Below, piece after piece: positions 44,875 to 55,069 of a stretch of 64,000 nucleotides of DNA. This stretch comes from Aurelia coerulea (lineage: Eukaryota; Cnidaria; Scyphozoa; Semaeostomeae; Ulmaridae), in NCBI GenBank assembly GCA_039566865.1, contig CM076952.1, positions 14,404,501-14,468,500 on the forward strand, written 5' to 3'. The notes under the pieces are model-generated. The model was not told where the DNA came from. It ran no database searches and worked only from the letters and a program-made list of their open reading frames with translations. Each line of letters begins with the position of its first letter. Position 1 is the first letter of the stretch. The position numbers were made by a program, and so were the translations under genes.

Positions 44875-45921
44875 CCTATTCTATTTAACAATACTCCTGT
44901 CATAAAAGTTGATGAACACAAACACCTTGGGATTGTTCTAGATTCAAGATTGTCCTTTGCTAGTCATATCCAGGCAACTATCAATAAATGCAGACAAGGA
45001 ATAGGAATGTTGCGCTTCCTTTCGCAATACTTGCCGCGACAAACATTAAATGAATTATATAAACTATATGTCCGACCACATTTGGATTATGGTGACGTCA
45101 TATATCATACTCCACAAAATGTATGTGAATTCAGTCAGAACATCACACTTTCAAATCAGATGGAAAAGCTAGAATCTATTCAATATTCTGCAGCACTTGC
45201 AGTTACAGGTGCTTGGAAGGGCACATCTCGTGTGAAATTGTACGATGAGCTTGGATGGGAATCACTCAACCTCCGACGATGGAGCAGGCGTCTTGTTCTT
45301 TTTTATAAAATTGTCAATAATATCACTCCTGACTATACAAGGATGCCAATTCCACCACTCCGGCAGTCCTCGTATCCCCTGCGTCATCAAGCTACAATTG
45401 GCCAAATCAGTGCACGAAAAGCATGTTTTAATGCAAGCTTTTACCCTAGTTGTTTGCTTGAATGGAATAAGCTTGACCACGAAGTAAGAGAATCACCTAC
45501 AATCAGCATTTTCAAAAACAAGCTATTATCTCTTATACGTCCTCCTCCTAAGCCAGTCTACAGCATTCACGACCCAAAAGGTCTTGCAATACTCACGCAG
45601 CTACGAGTTGGTCTCAGTAAGCTAAATCTGCACAAATTTAGACACAATTTTAGAGACACGCTGAATCCACTGTGCCCCACAAATGATGGTGTTGAGGACA
45701 CGGAGCACTTTTTGCTGCACTGCCATGCTTACGATGCATACAGGAGAGATCTTCTCGATAGTGTAAACGCAACGTTGCAACCGTACGGTTTGTCAAATCA
45801 TTCAAACGCGCTATTACTTGAAATGATGCTGTATGGTAATGAAAGGTTTTCTGTTGATTCTAATACAGAGATTCTTAAGGCAACTTTAAAATACATAAAT
45901 GCAACACAACGCTTTGAATAA
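44875..45921 (+). pseudogene. LINE RT thumb and C-terminal region, intact frame
   Basis: The frame is open from the truncation to TAA at 45921. It contains 'VDEHKHLGIVLDSRLSFASH', 'YKLYVRPHLDYGDVIYH', 'YSAALAVTGAWKGTSR', 'LYDELGWESLNLRRWSRRLV', and the C-terminal 'CPTNDGVEDTEHFLLHC' Cys/His motif. The catalytic RT core and endonuclease are lost by truncation. It serves as a guide for how the family's C-terminus should read. Confidence 0.85.
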
Positions 45922-46400
45922 AATGATGCTACTAATGATTAGCTGCTGCTACCTGCAAGGGGGACGTAATTTTAATTTCCTTGTCGTTAGTGTTTCTTTT
46001 CCTTGTAAATTCTGTTTCGCATCGGAAGTCGGGCATTTTGCTTGCCTTGGCCGGTGGCGGGTGGGTTGCGCACGTGGCATCAATAAATTCATCGCGGTTG
46101 CGATGGGTATGTTGGTGCTGCGGGCGCGGCTCGTTTGTTGTTGGTTGGGGTGGGTGGAGTGCCTGGCATCTGGTGTGAAACAGAATATAGTATAGTATCT
46201 TTTAATTTATAAATGTTCGTGGTGTGACTGTATACAGTTTAATGTTTCGTGTTTTTAGATATTGGCCATGGGGTAGTCATTGTCTTTCGCTCCCCATGGT
46301 ATCGTTCCTGTAGTGTCGTATAGTAATTAGAATTAGGTATAGTAGAATGTAAATATATTGTAAGATTTAATATTCGAACATAAAAAAAAAAAAAAAAAAA
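44875..46400 (+). mobile_element. 5'-truncated poly-A LINE inside the 502-bp array
   Basis: Flanked by AACAACA (44868-44874 and 46401-46407); ends in a run of about 20 A. It is of the same family as the 2A-LINE, with a 3' UTR of about 460 bp. It is the innermost layer of the nested stack. Confidence 0.9.
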
Positions 46401-47192
46401 AACAACATTAAACTAAAAATGAACTGCAAATGCAACAATGAATAATACTGAAAAATTAGTAATACAGATATCCTCAAGGGGCACTCAAACCATACTTCTA
46501 GAGGTTGAAAACAATTCATTGGACAAAGACAAGACGATCTGAAATTTCCCAATGTAGGGCTTGTAATGAAGGACCATCTGGGAATTCTAAAGGTTGATTT
46601 GTGGATGGACAACAAGTAATCAAAGTAGAGTAGCATCCTCCAGGGGGGGAGAAAATAAGTCCTCGCTCAAAAAACAACAACAGCATCCTCTGGAAAGGAC
46701 TAAGCAAGACCTTGCTTCAAACTGATGACTTCAAATAAAGAAGTGTTTCAAATTCCACATTTGATAGCCTGGGATCCCCTTGAAAATAAAACAATCCAGC
46801 ATTGCATTTAGATTTGGCCAGCTGGCTAACTTTTAAATAAAACAATACTCAATTATAAAAACAAAGCACGTAAGACTGCCCTGATTGCCAAGAGAACCCC
46901 GAGGCTAAAGTGAAAAATTTACGTCACAAATATGGAATATTTTGGGGGGCCTGGTCGAAAATGTATTTTTTACAACATTGTATTTTAGATAAGGAAAATC
47001 TTTTAAAAGGGGAAAGGAAATTTAAGTTTAAATGGTTTGTTCAGTTAAACATAGTGGGGCCTTGATACAAAAAAAAGAAAGAAATTTGTTTCGATGTTGG
47101 GAAATAAAGTTTCTCTAATTTTCAACTAGTTTAAAATCAACAATTATTTTCACGAAAGAAAAATAAGACACCAAGGGACAGACATCAGTCCT

Positions 47193-47885
47193 TACAGCAG
47201 CTGTTCCAACTCTCTTTCTGTTGAGAAGAACTTGAGTGAATCATCTGTGAGCTTTACACCCAAACGACAGTTTATGTCAACAAAGGCATACTGTATCCCA
47301 GGGTGAGACTTGACTCCTTCACGAGCTGCTGACAACAATTTTGCCCTTGTTGGGGTTAAATCCAATAAATGTTTATGTTGTCCAGTTTCTTTCTCGCTTT
47401 ATAAACCGCCACTCTCTTTTCCCAAGATCGAAACTTTACAATGACAGCTTGCTGCTTTTGACCATCATCATTCGTTTTTACCCTGCCAATCCTGTGCGCT
47501 CGATCAATGCAGTCGTCAGGCACGGACACTTCCAAATCCTTGAACACTTTTTAAACTTTCGTCAAACAGTTTTTTTTTAAGTCTCGTCACCGTTTTTTGG
47601 CAGTGGCACACCGAAAATACGCAGACAAGACCTTCGGCTGTACTGTTCAGCATTTTCTAAGCGGTTCTCCATCTCATTTAAATGCGCTTCATAAATCGAA
47701 AGTTTACCTTCCAGCGCTTCGACTCTGTCCACCAACGGCTTTGTTATTTGCTCAATCTCGGATGCAAAGGAAATCTTCAAATTTTTCTCTAGATCTGCTA
47801 TAAGTACTGAAATATGATCATTTGATACAAGACCAGCTTTCATAATCGCCAATTCGACAACTTTTTGAATTTGCTCATCCATCAC
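47193..47885 (-). pseudogene. 2A-LINE ORF1: coiled coil plus RRM-like (L1-type) protein
   Basis: The frame 47577-47885 begins MMDEQIQKVVELAIMKAGLV and contains a heptad-like coiled coil ('VDRVEALEGKLSIYEAHLNE', then 'MENRLENAEQYSRRSCLRIF'). The coiled coil followed by 'N.E.YSRR..LRI.G' is the L1-type ORF1 layout. A shift in a 9-base A/T run at about 47570 leads to 'DCIDRAHRIGRVK' and 'AVIVKFRSWEKRVAVYKARK' (RRM region). Another shift near 47360 leads to 'LDLTPTRAKLLSAAREG' and the C-terminal part to about 47193. ORF1 would bind the LINE RNA as a trimer. The upstream ~250 bp (47886-48140) is the likely 5' UTR. Confidence 0.75.
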
Positions 47886-48367
47886 GTGTGTTGGTCTCGT
47901 AACACCAGGCGTAGATTTAGGCCAAGCGACTAACTGGAACTAAAACGTCAAGTTTCCTTCCTTTCACGGCTTTCTGCCACCAAATTAATATTTCAAGTCA
48001 ACTTGCTGCTATTTACTTTAGTTTCAAACCCATTTATAGCTTTATAGTTATCACTAGCCCATTACAGCCCTACAAAAGCAAGAGCTCAAATTTCCATGAC
48101 TAGTCCTCAACACGTGCAGCGAGGAAAAAAAGAAATCTAGAAATCTAGAAATCTTATGCGTTGAAATAACTCCCCCAAAGGCAAAGCCTTACATCATTCT
48201 TCTGTGGTATAGGCCTCCCAGTGATAACAAAGATACATTTGAAAAGCTCGAAAATGTGCTACTCTTTTTGGAAAGTGAAAGCAAGGAAGTTATTTTACTC
48301 AGAGACACAAAACTGTGATATCAGTGATGCAAACAGTCCATGTCATGTTAAGTCTATTAAAGCTTTA

Positions 48368-48565
48368 CTGTCACTATATATAATTGTTGGTGACCAATAA
48401 TTCAGTCGTTTGATGACTGTGCAGAGTATGGTCATGGGATTAGCGCGGTGTTCTTTGATATTGAGCTATACATAACATGTGAAACAAAGGGATTTGATAA
48501 CCGTCTCTCATGGCGTCACAAGACAAATAATAAAAGAGAGGCTAGAAATGTATTTATAATGACAG
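48368..48565. mobile_element. MITE-E, 198 bp, with 10-bp palindromic target duplication
   Basis: The ends are CTGTCACTATATA and, complement of the right, CTGTCATTATAAA. The flanking direct repeat TAAAGCTTTA lies at 48358-48367 and 48566-48575. The LINE endonuclease frame is continuous around it ('CHVKSIKAL'). A 9-10 bp duplication points to a Mutator-like element; 8 bp (AAAGCTTT) would suggest hAT. Confidence 0.8.
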
Positions 48566-50219
48566 TAAAGCTTTAAGGACATTTATGCTATATATGGTTT
48601 ATAAAAGAAGATTAAAGAACCCACCAGAGAAACCGTTCAGTCATCTACTTTGATTGATCACATTGCAGTTAGTAATACCGATAACATCGTTGACTCTGGT
48701 GTACTCAAACTTACACTCAGCGATCATTATCTTGTATATGCTGTTCGGAAGTTCCAAGGTGGTTTTAAACCTCAACATAAGTTCATCCGTAAAAGGCAAA
48801 TGAAAAATTGTAGCGAAGAGGCTTTCCTATCAGAATTAAGATCTATTCAATGGCAGTTTCTTCTAAGATCATCTTCTGATGTACGAGAAATCGTACATAG
48901 CTTTACTAGCGCGCTTTCTGCTGTAATAGAAAAGTATGCGCCCATGGTTGAAAAACGAGTATCCGACAAATATTCTCCCTGGCTATCTTCTAAGCTCAAG
49001 TGTCTGTTTAAAACGCGAGATAAGGTCAAAATCGCTGCAGTCAAAAACAAATCCGAGATTCTAATGTCGGCTTACCGGCAACTAAGGAATAAAGCGACAA
49101 AGTTGAATAAGGAGGTGAAGAGAGCTTATTTTACGAACAAGATTCAAGCTGCTGAAGGAAATCTTAAAGAAACTTGGGCAACGATCAATAAACTTGTCAA
49201 AAAAAGGTCTAAAACTACCAATATACCGCCACTGACTGTTGATGGAAACTCAGTCACTGATTCTGTCGGTATTGCTAACTCAATGAATGAATGTTTGTGT
49301 AATGTCGGCAATGAATTATGTAAAGATATCCCCGATACAGAGAACGGTCTCTTGAACGGTGAATTTGCCATCAACCCTACAAATGCCACCTTTCTTTTTT
49401 CGCCTGTGGTATCGGAACAAGTGATCCTAGCAATGAACAAATTTAAGACCTCCAATGGGTTTGGTCTTGATGAAATTTCCAGTTTTTTCCAAAGGCTTGT
49501 ATATCATGGCTGAACCAATGAGTCAGCTCTTTAATTTGTCATTGTCGGCTGGAATTTTCCCTGATTAATGGAAAATTGCTAGGATTGCTCCCATTTACAA
49601 GGTTGGTAAGAGCGAGAAGAGATCAAACTATCGCCCAATCTCTGTTTTGCCTGTAATCTCTAGGTTATTTGAGAAGCTTGCTTATGACCAGTATTATAAT
49701 TTTCTGGTGTCAAATCGTCTTTTGTACTCACAACAATCTAGCTTTAGATTGTTACATTCAGTCTTGACATGCCTATTAAAGTGTACAAACGACTGGTATT
49801 TGAATATCGAAAACGGAACATATACCTAAGTCACATTCATAGACCTGAGGAAAGCTTTCGACACGGTGAACCACAGAATCCTAATTAACAAGCTGCATAT
49901 CTATGGAGTTGCAGGCAAAGAGCTACGCTGGTTTCAATCATACCTTTCAAACAGGAAGCAATGCTGTAAGGTAAACGGGAAGCTTTCCGATCTGGGAGAA
50001 GTAACTTGTGGAGTTCCGCAGGGATCATGCTTAAGGCCTCTTCTTTTCATCATCTATATAAATGATCTCCCCCTATTCATTAAGCACTCACAAGTTACTA
50101 TGTATGCCGATGACACCAGCTTATCCTTCTCCTCGAATAGTATTCCCACAATAAATGAAAAGGTTAATGAGGACCTTGAATGTCTAAACACAAGGCTAGC
50201 AGGAAATAAGCTGTCACTT

Positions 50220-51204
50220 CTTCTTCTACTTCTTCAGGTGCCATGACATATGGCTTGGGCGATCATGGACCTCCATTGCTCTCTATCTCGGCAACTGTGA
50301 ATCACTTCGCAGCTCCTGTCTAGTTGTAACCAACCTCTGATGTTGTCAAGTTGTTTTATTCTTTGTCTCCCTCTGTCCCTAGTGCCTTCAATTCTTCCTG
50401 TTGTGATCAATTCTTCTATGTTTCCTTCTCTAACTATATGTCCGAAAAACTTCATTTGTTGTTCTTTGATTCCGTTCAGTAACTCTTTCTTTGTGCCCAC
50501 TGACCTCAGCACTTCATCGTTACTTTTCCTTTCGGTCCAACTGATTTTTTGCATTCTCCTGTAGCACCAAAGTTCGAAACTATCAATTTTCCTTTCTTCT
50601 TCTTTTCCTATGTTCCATGTTTCACAAGCGTATTTCATGATGGGCCAGATATAAGCTTTTAATGTCCTAAGCCTTGTTTGGATTGATATTTTTTTGTTAC
50701 TTAGAATGTTTATCATATTTACAAATGCACTTTTTGCTTGTCCAATTCTTCTGTCAATTTCGACTTTGCTTCTGCCATCTGAGGTAAGGATGCTACCCAA
50801 ATAATTAAATTGCTTCACTTGCTCAAGTTCTACTCCATCTATCTTGATGCTGCACTTTGGAATCTCTTTCTTTTTGGAGAATACCATAGTATATGTTTTC
50901 TTCTTGTTTAGTGATAAACCATATAATTTACTCTCCTCTTTTATCTTGTTTACTAACTCCTGAAGATCTATTTCTGTGTTCGCTATGAGTGCTGTATCAT
51001 CAGCAAAGCCCCTCCCACTTTAGCTTCTGGCATGTTTTCTATTTTCTTCATTATTCTTTCGCTGTAGATGGAAAACCCGTCTGGAGCGAATACGCAACCC
51101 TGTCTCAAGCCTCTTTTGATATTTTTCCATGCTCGTAATTCGTTTTCATATCTGATTGTTGCACTTTGATCCCAATAAATGTTCCTTATTAATCTCCAGC
51201 TTAA
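50220..51204 (-). mobile_element. 5'-truncated RTE-type LINE inside the CR1-like LINE
   Basis: TSD TGTCACTT at 50212-50219 and 51205-51212. The 3' end on the minus strand is a short (GAA)n-like tract (50220-50236). The host LINE frame 'AGNKLSL' continues at 51213 as 'NLAKTNSM'. It belongs to a different subfamily from the RTE copy at 367-2523. Confidence 0.88.
50234..51204 (-). pseudogene. RTE-type RT, C-terminal part
   Basis: Starts at 'LIRNIYWDQSATIRYENELR', continues through 'RGLRQGCVFAPDGFSIYSER' and, after a shift near 51000, 'DTALIANTEIDLQ'-type active-site sequence. A long frame (50234-50887) follows with 'FNYLGSILTSDGRSKVEIDR', 'RLRTLKAYIWPIMKYACETW' and 'KFFGHIVREGNIEELI'. RTE features are the GLRQGC box and the C-terminal 'GHI.R'. 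The first catalytic Asp region and the endonuclease are missing. Confidence 0.82.
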
Positions 51205-51212
51205 TGTCACTT

Positions 51213-52106
51213 AACCTTGCAAAAACAAACAGCATGGTAATTGGAAGTCGCAAAAAGGTTAAGGATATTCAACAAACATCAGCTATACAGCCGGCACTTG
51301 TTATTCGCGATGATGACATTTCAATGATAGAGCACACTAAATATTTAGGGATACATATGGACCAATATCTGAGTTGGGATGTTCACATAGCCGAAATGAT
51401 AAAAAAGATATCAAGGGCAATAGGTATGATACGCCATGCTAAACAGTATCTCCCTTTAAGCATATTGCAGACCATGTCCAGAAGTATGGTTGAGCCTTAC
51501 TTCCGTTTCTGTTGCCCTGTCTGGGGTGTTTGTGGCAACACAGCACTAAACAAGCTTCAGAAGCTCAAAAAACGTGCAGCTAGGATCGTGACAGACAGCC
51601 CCTACCGATCGTCTGCAGCACCTATCATCAGGCAATTAGGGTGGCAAACGGTCAACGATCACATTGAAACAGAAACCTTGAAAATGGTCTATAGGTCTAT
51701 AAACAAGGTAGTGCCTGATTATCTTACAGGAATGTTCCAAAGGTTATCAGAAACCAGCACTAGACAGTTTCGTAATACCAGCACTGACCTTTATGTACCA
51801 TTACTAAAAACCACATGCGGCCAAAAATGCTTCTCCTATAGAGGGGCCAAGCTTTGGGACAAACTAAAAAGAGAAAATAAGATGGCCAGTACTTTCACAC
51901 AATTCAAATCGTCATTGAAAGTGCCAGATCCTGTACATAATCACACTTTTCCTTTCGACTTTTAATACTTATATAGTAGTTTTTATCTTGATATTGTAAG
52001 TTGCTTTTCTTTCTTTTAACAGCAGGGCAGTTTGTAAATCAATTTTTGTATTATACGTTGAATACTTACCCTGTATAAATATTGTAAAATGAAAATGAAT
52101 GAAATG
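51213..52106 (+). pseudogene. CR1-like LINE ORF2, RT thumb and C-terminus
   Basis: Continuation of the ORF2 cut by the RTE fragment. 'NLAKTNSMVIGSRKKVKDIQ', 'HTKYLGIHMDQYLSWDVHIA', 'SMVEPYFRFCCPVWG' and 'FSYRGAKLWDKLKRENKMAS' are present in one frame to TAA at 51963-51965. About 140 bp of 3' UTR follow, ending 'AAATGAAAATGAATGAAATG'. Confidence 0.85.
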
Positions 52107-53930
52107 AGTACCGACATTTATTACAAAGAGACATATCCGTACGATTATCTAAATTTTCATGGTGAACATCCTAAACACATCAAAGACACTATACCATTCA
52201 ACTTAGCAAAGCGAATTATTGTATTCGTTACCGATGAAGACACTGATAAGAAACGACTAGTTGAACTCAAGCAATGGCTCAAAAACTGCGACTATCCACT
52301 CTGCCTGATTAATAAAGCTTTCGAAAAGGCCACACTCCAAGGACCAGCGCCGAAACAAAATAAAGACATTATTCCACTCGTTACCACATACTATTCAAGC
52401 CTTAGTTATGACAGCCTAATGAAAACGATATCAAACCTCTTAAAATCAATACAAGATCCAGACACGAAAGCGAAATTCAAAGACACAAAACCAATCCTTG
52501 CATTGAAACAACCACCAAGCCTCACATCTATCCTCACAAAGGCAAAATTCACATCTGAAATCATATTTCAAATGCAAAATCGTTTACCTGGAATTTTTTA
52601 TGCGGTAAAACACGTTGCAAACTTTGGAAACTTTGTAAACTTTACTTGCAACCAGTAGATCAATTTACAACAGCAAATAGAACAGAATGGCTAATCAGAT
52701 CACATATAAAATGCAAAAGTACAAACGTTGTGTCTTTTCTGACCTGCAAGATGTGTAATGGAGCAATGAACTACATCAGAAAAACAACAAATTGCAAAAA
52801 CGGCTAAACAATCACATTTCTGAATCAAGGACCGGTACGTCATCTTGTAATGTACCAAAACACATCTACGAATGCGACAAAAAGAACAATAACTTAAGGT
52901 TACTGTATCCCTTCAGGACGATAAAAAGTTTTTTCCGATCAATTTTTGGATTTTTAGATCATTGGATAGCACACACATCTACCTACAATTTCTAATAATT
53001 TCAAGGAATTTTACTTTATTTTTCAGCGAATTATAAGCAATTTAAAGCAAGGTATTTTGTGCTAGGAAAATGATGTTTACATGACCAGGATTATTTGAGA
53101 ACTAAAGGTTAAAGGTTTCAAGTGCCTTTGATTTCCCGTTGAATGGATTTTGCGGTTATAATACCAATTATGTCATTGCAAACTCTGCACTAAATACATA
53201 CAGGATTACTCTGTTTACTGTTGTGGCCAGATTGAAGTTAATCATTTTCAACAGTGGAACTGTACGCTAAGAAACTGTTTCAGCGCTTTTCTCAAAATCA
53301 ACTTTTCAGCAACGAATGGGTATTCATACAGCTCCCTGTACCCAACGGCTTGATATAATTGGTTGAAATTTGGCAGACAGAGAGAAAAGGCATAGGGGGA
53401 CCAAAGTGTGTCTCACTTTTGAGAAAAATTGCATGGTCCAAATTTAACATTTGAATGAATCTCAAAACGAGGCAAGGGAGCGAGGGGCAAATTTTTTTTA
53501 TTAATTATTCTGAAGCTAAGGCATGCAAAAGAAATTTGAGACAAAGTTTGCTACATTAATGTGTTGAGAACGCAAAAATCTCATTGAGATTTAAATGAAA
53601 CATATCTGGGGGGACAGGGAGGTTCTAGAAGGGAGGAAGGTCCGATTTTCACGTTTTCGGATGTATAACGCCCAATTTTCGGATATTTGTATTCTTTTTG
53701 ACTCGTAAATACTCCCTATTTAATGACGAATCGAATGATGTATAGTTTATACGTGTTATGTCGCGGGCGTGATAATCAAGAGAGAAAACACCGTGAGTGG
53801 TCACTGAAGGGATACAGTAACCTTAAAGGAACCTTTCTCTACGCATTTTCGCATTGACGGATCCTAGAATACTATTTCTTGAAGAGAACAAGCTATTCAA
53901 AGCCGGACATAGCCTACTTAACAGCTAAAA
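52107..53930 (+). pseudogene. PLE thumb and GIY-YIG endonuclease region, split by MITE-R
   Basis: 52107-52655 is one frame: 'STDIYYKETYPYDYLNFHGE', 'PFNLAKRIIVFVTDEDTDKK', 'CDYPLCLINKAFEKA', 'PLVTTYYSSLSYDSLMKTIS', 'ILALKQPPSLTSILTKAKF', the usual thumb of Penelope-like RTs. The endonuclease follows with shifts: 'VVSFLTCKMCN' and 'NYIRKTTN' correspond to the GIY and YIG halves, the latter changed to YIR; then 'LNNHISESRTGTSSCNVPKH' and 'IYECDKKNNN'. MITE-R interrupts; coding resumes at 53824 with 'KEPFL' and finishes 'FKAGHSLLNS' with TAA near 53929. The endonuclease is probably inactive. Confidence 0.8.
52897..53823. mobile_element. MITE-R copy 1, inside the PLE endonuclease
   Basis: Inverted ends AGGTTACTGTATCCCTTCA (52897) and its complement ending at 53823, flanked by TA (52895-52896, 53824-53825). 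Length 927 bp. No coding sequence. A second, inverted copy starts at 60945. Confidence 0.88.
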
Positions 53931-54171
53931 TATATCTCCTTTATCAATCGCCAAACAGGAAACATAAAAATAGTTTTACAGTTTGCATAAATCGTTACGA
54001 TAGATTTCAAATATTAGTCATACTCTGAAGAGAACATAAGTTTGAAAGGCCTTAGTGTGCTGATTTAAAGTCTTTTTCTTTGCCTCTATCTTCTTATTAA
54101 TTTGTTGTATATCTAGATATACTGGATCGAATCAAAATAAGGTAACAAACAAAAAACAAACAAAAGGAAGG
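53931..54171. other. intergenic, nothing recognised
   Basis: AT-rich sequence between the end of the PLE coding region and a partial MITE-A. It may include the PLE 3' UTR. Confidence 0.3.
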
Positions 54172-54349
54172 GGCAAATTTGGACTTTCAAGATTAACATG
54201 TCTGCCCTCAAAGCACCAATACCAACAAACAAGGTACCTACGTTCAAGTTGACTTTCGAGGAACCTTTCTAAAGTGATTAGACATTGATTGAAGCTAAAT
54301 TCACATCGTTGGAGTCAACGAAATCTGTGTATATTTTTGGGACACCCTG
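54172..54349. mobile_element. MITE-A right half
   Basis: Follows the MITE-A right arm: 'GCAAATTTGGACTTTCAAGA', 'CAAAGCACCAATACCAAC', 'CTAAATTCACATCGTTGGAG', ending 'TGGGACACCCTG' before TA at 54350-54351. The left arm is absent. Confidence 0.8.
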
Positions 54350-54779
54350 TAACTCAAATACTTAGTTTCTCATAACAAAATACATGTATGACAACACCCG
54401 TGACCATAACACGGAAATAACACAGTGAAAGCTATTCTACGAGAGGCTGAACTGCCAAATTGGAAAAATTAACTAGAATCGGCACAGAGAAAAGATAACA
54501 AAAGTTTATGAGAAAAACGTTAAATGTTATTGGCCCTATTCTCTATGATGACAATGAGCTTGAGAATGATGACGATGTGAGAGCAAAGTTTTCTCCGCTG
54601 TCGAAAACTTACGGAACGTGTGATAATCCAGCGAATTACCATAGGATCTTTTCGAGTGTCAAGAGCAGCAATTCTCTGCCTCAACATCAGTGGACAGAAA
54701 ATGAAGCACAGCGAGCAGCTAAACTTCATCGGCGCACAACTCCTTAACAGTTGACATGCACAGAAAGGAGTTATGTCGA

Positions 54780-55045
54780 TAAACAAACAAAATTATGTGC
54801 AACTTCACGAAAACGACAATTCCTCAATGAAGAGAAAACTAAAATGCTATTATCATCTGTTGATATGTCAAATTTCTCATGTTCTCCCCTGATATGGCTT
54901 TATTGTAGCAAAATTGGTGACAAAGACATAAATATGGCCAATAAGCGTGCCTTGAGAGTTTTGTACGGAGCTTACGTACGACTCATTACTTGAAGAGCTT
55001 TTAGCTAGAGATGCAGCGTTGACTTGCAAAGAGTAAACAAATCAC
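54780..55045 (+). pseudogene. LINE RT thumb fragment
   Basis: 'LCATSRKRQFLNEEKTKMLL', then 'MSNFSCSPLIWLYCSKIGDK' and 'NMANKRALRVLYGAY' correspond to the thumb block 'SRISHFL...F..SQFNYCPLVWMFC...IHERALRI' of CR1/L2 RTs such as the one at 13200-13400. Both ends are missing. The frame breaks near 54990 ('ELLARDAAL' in another frame). The preceding 54352-54779 has a frame (54508-54747, starting MRKTLNVIGPILYDDNELEN) that I do not recognise. Confidence 0.65.
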
Positions 55046-55069
55046 TTATAGATTGTTTCTCTACCTCAA

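Larger units (their letters stand above)
43348..46866. repeat. 502-bp tandem array, almost four units, split by a LINE
   Basis: Units start near 43350, 43852, 44354 and, after the LINE at 44875-46400, at 46401. The landmark ATTGGACAAAG recurs at 43479, 43981 and 44483, a period of exactly 502 bp. The units are nearly identical. Each contains the perfect 16-bp palindrome TTGGCCAGCTGGCCAA. The open frames in each unit are repeats of the same noncoding sequence. The array sits between ORF1 and ORF2 of the 2A-LINE. Whether it arrived as a unit or grew in place is not clear. Confidence 0.88.
33104..48145 (-). mobile_element. Full-length 2A-bearing LINE inside the CR1-like LINE
   Basis: Its own sequence is 33104-35666, 41991-43347 and 46867-48145, about 5.2 kb. 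TAGAAATCT flanks it at 33095-33103 and 48146-48154; beside the right copy the same octamer recurs in tandem. On the minus strand the order is 5' UTR, ORF1 (47193-47885), ORF2 with 2A, endonuclease and RT, and a poly-A tail (T-run at 33104-33118). A complete 5' end is unusual among the LINEs here. Two later insertions split it: a split-direct-repeat element and a 502-bp tandem array. Confidence 0.85.
32838..50219 (+). pseudogene. CR1-like LINE ORF2, endonuclease to RT, interrupted
   Basis: Part 1 (32838-33103): 'IVIASLNVNSLIPQLDKLEA' (Asn), 'FLALNETNIS' (Glu) and 'RKDRNRHGGGVAFYCKDI' up to 'VSDLEI'. Part 2 (48147-48367) resumes at 'LEILCVEITPPKAKPYIILL' and 'WYRPPSDNK'. Part 3 (48576-49513): 'TLIDHIAVSN', 'LSDHYLVYAVRK' and the linker. 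Part 4 (49514-50219): 'NYRPISVLPVISRLFEKLAY', 'VTFIDLRKAFDTVNH' (Asp), 'CGVPQGSCLRPLLFIIYIND', 'MYADDTSLSF' and 'LNTRLAGNKLSL'. There are stops at about 49513, 49566 and 49827 and frameshifts between parts. It is dead, but all catalytic motifs are recognisable. Confidence 0.85.
32204..52106 (+). mobile_element. 5'-truncated CR1-like LINE inside the PLE, split by three insertions
   Basis: Its own sequence is 32204-33103, 48155-48367, 48576-50219 and 51213-52106, about 3.65 kb. A 4-bp AGTA flanks it (32200-32203, 52107-52110); short or absent duplications are normal for CR1/L2. The 3' tail is a (TGAA)-like tract at about 52088-52106. Inserted within it are a full-length LINE (33104-48145), a 198-bp MITE (48368-48565) and an RTE fragment (50220-51204). 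The protein frame continues across each. Confidence 0.85.
31090..53930 (+). mobile_element. Penelope-like retroelement (PLE), split by a 19.9-kb and a 0.9-kb insertion
   Basis: PLE sequence occupies 31090-32203, 52107-52896 and 53824-53930. The protein frame stops at 32200 in 'NFLDIEVILNNGKFVL' and resumes at 52107 in 'STDIYYKETYPYDYLN'. It is cut again after 'YECDKKNNN' (52896) and resumes at 53824 in 'KEPFL', ending 'FKAGHSLLNS' and TAA. These are consecutive parts of one PLE protein. The large insert is a CR1-like LINE, itself heavily nested; the small one is MITE-R. Confidence 0.85.

Noticed and set aside
45899..46195. Glycine/tryptophan-rich frames after the LINE stop codon
   Set aside because: They lie in the LINE 3' UTR, overlap in two frames, and have no counterpart in the sister LINE 3' UTR reading frames.
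43477..46707. Repeated identical open frames of 63 and 101 codons in the 502-bp array (minus strand)
   Set aside because: They recur because the array repeats; they show no domain or coding bias, and one is altered simply by the array edge and by poly-A.
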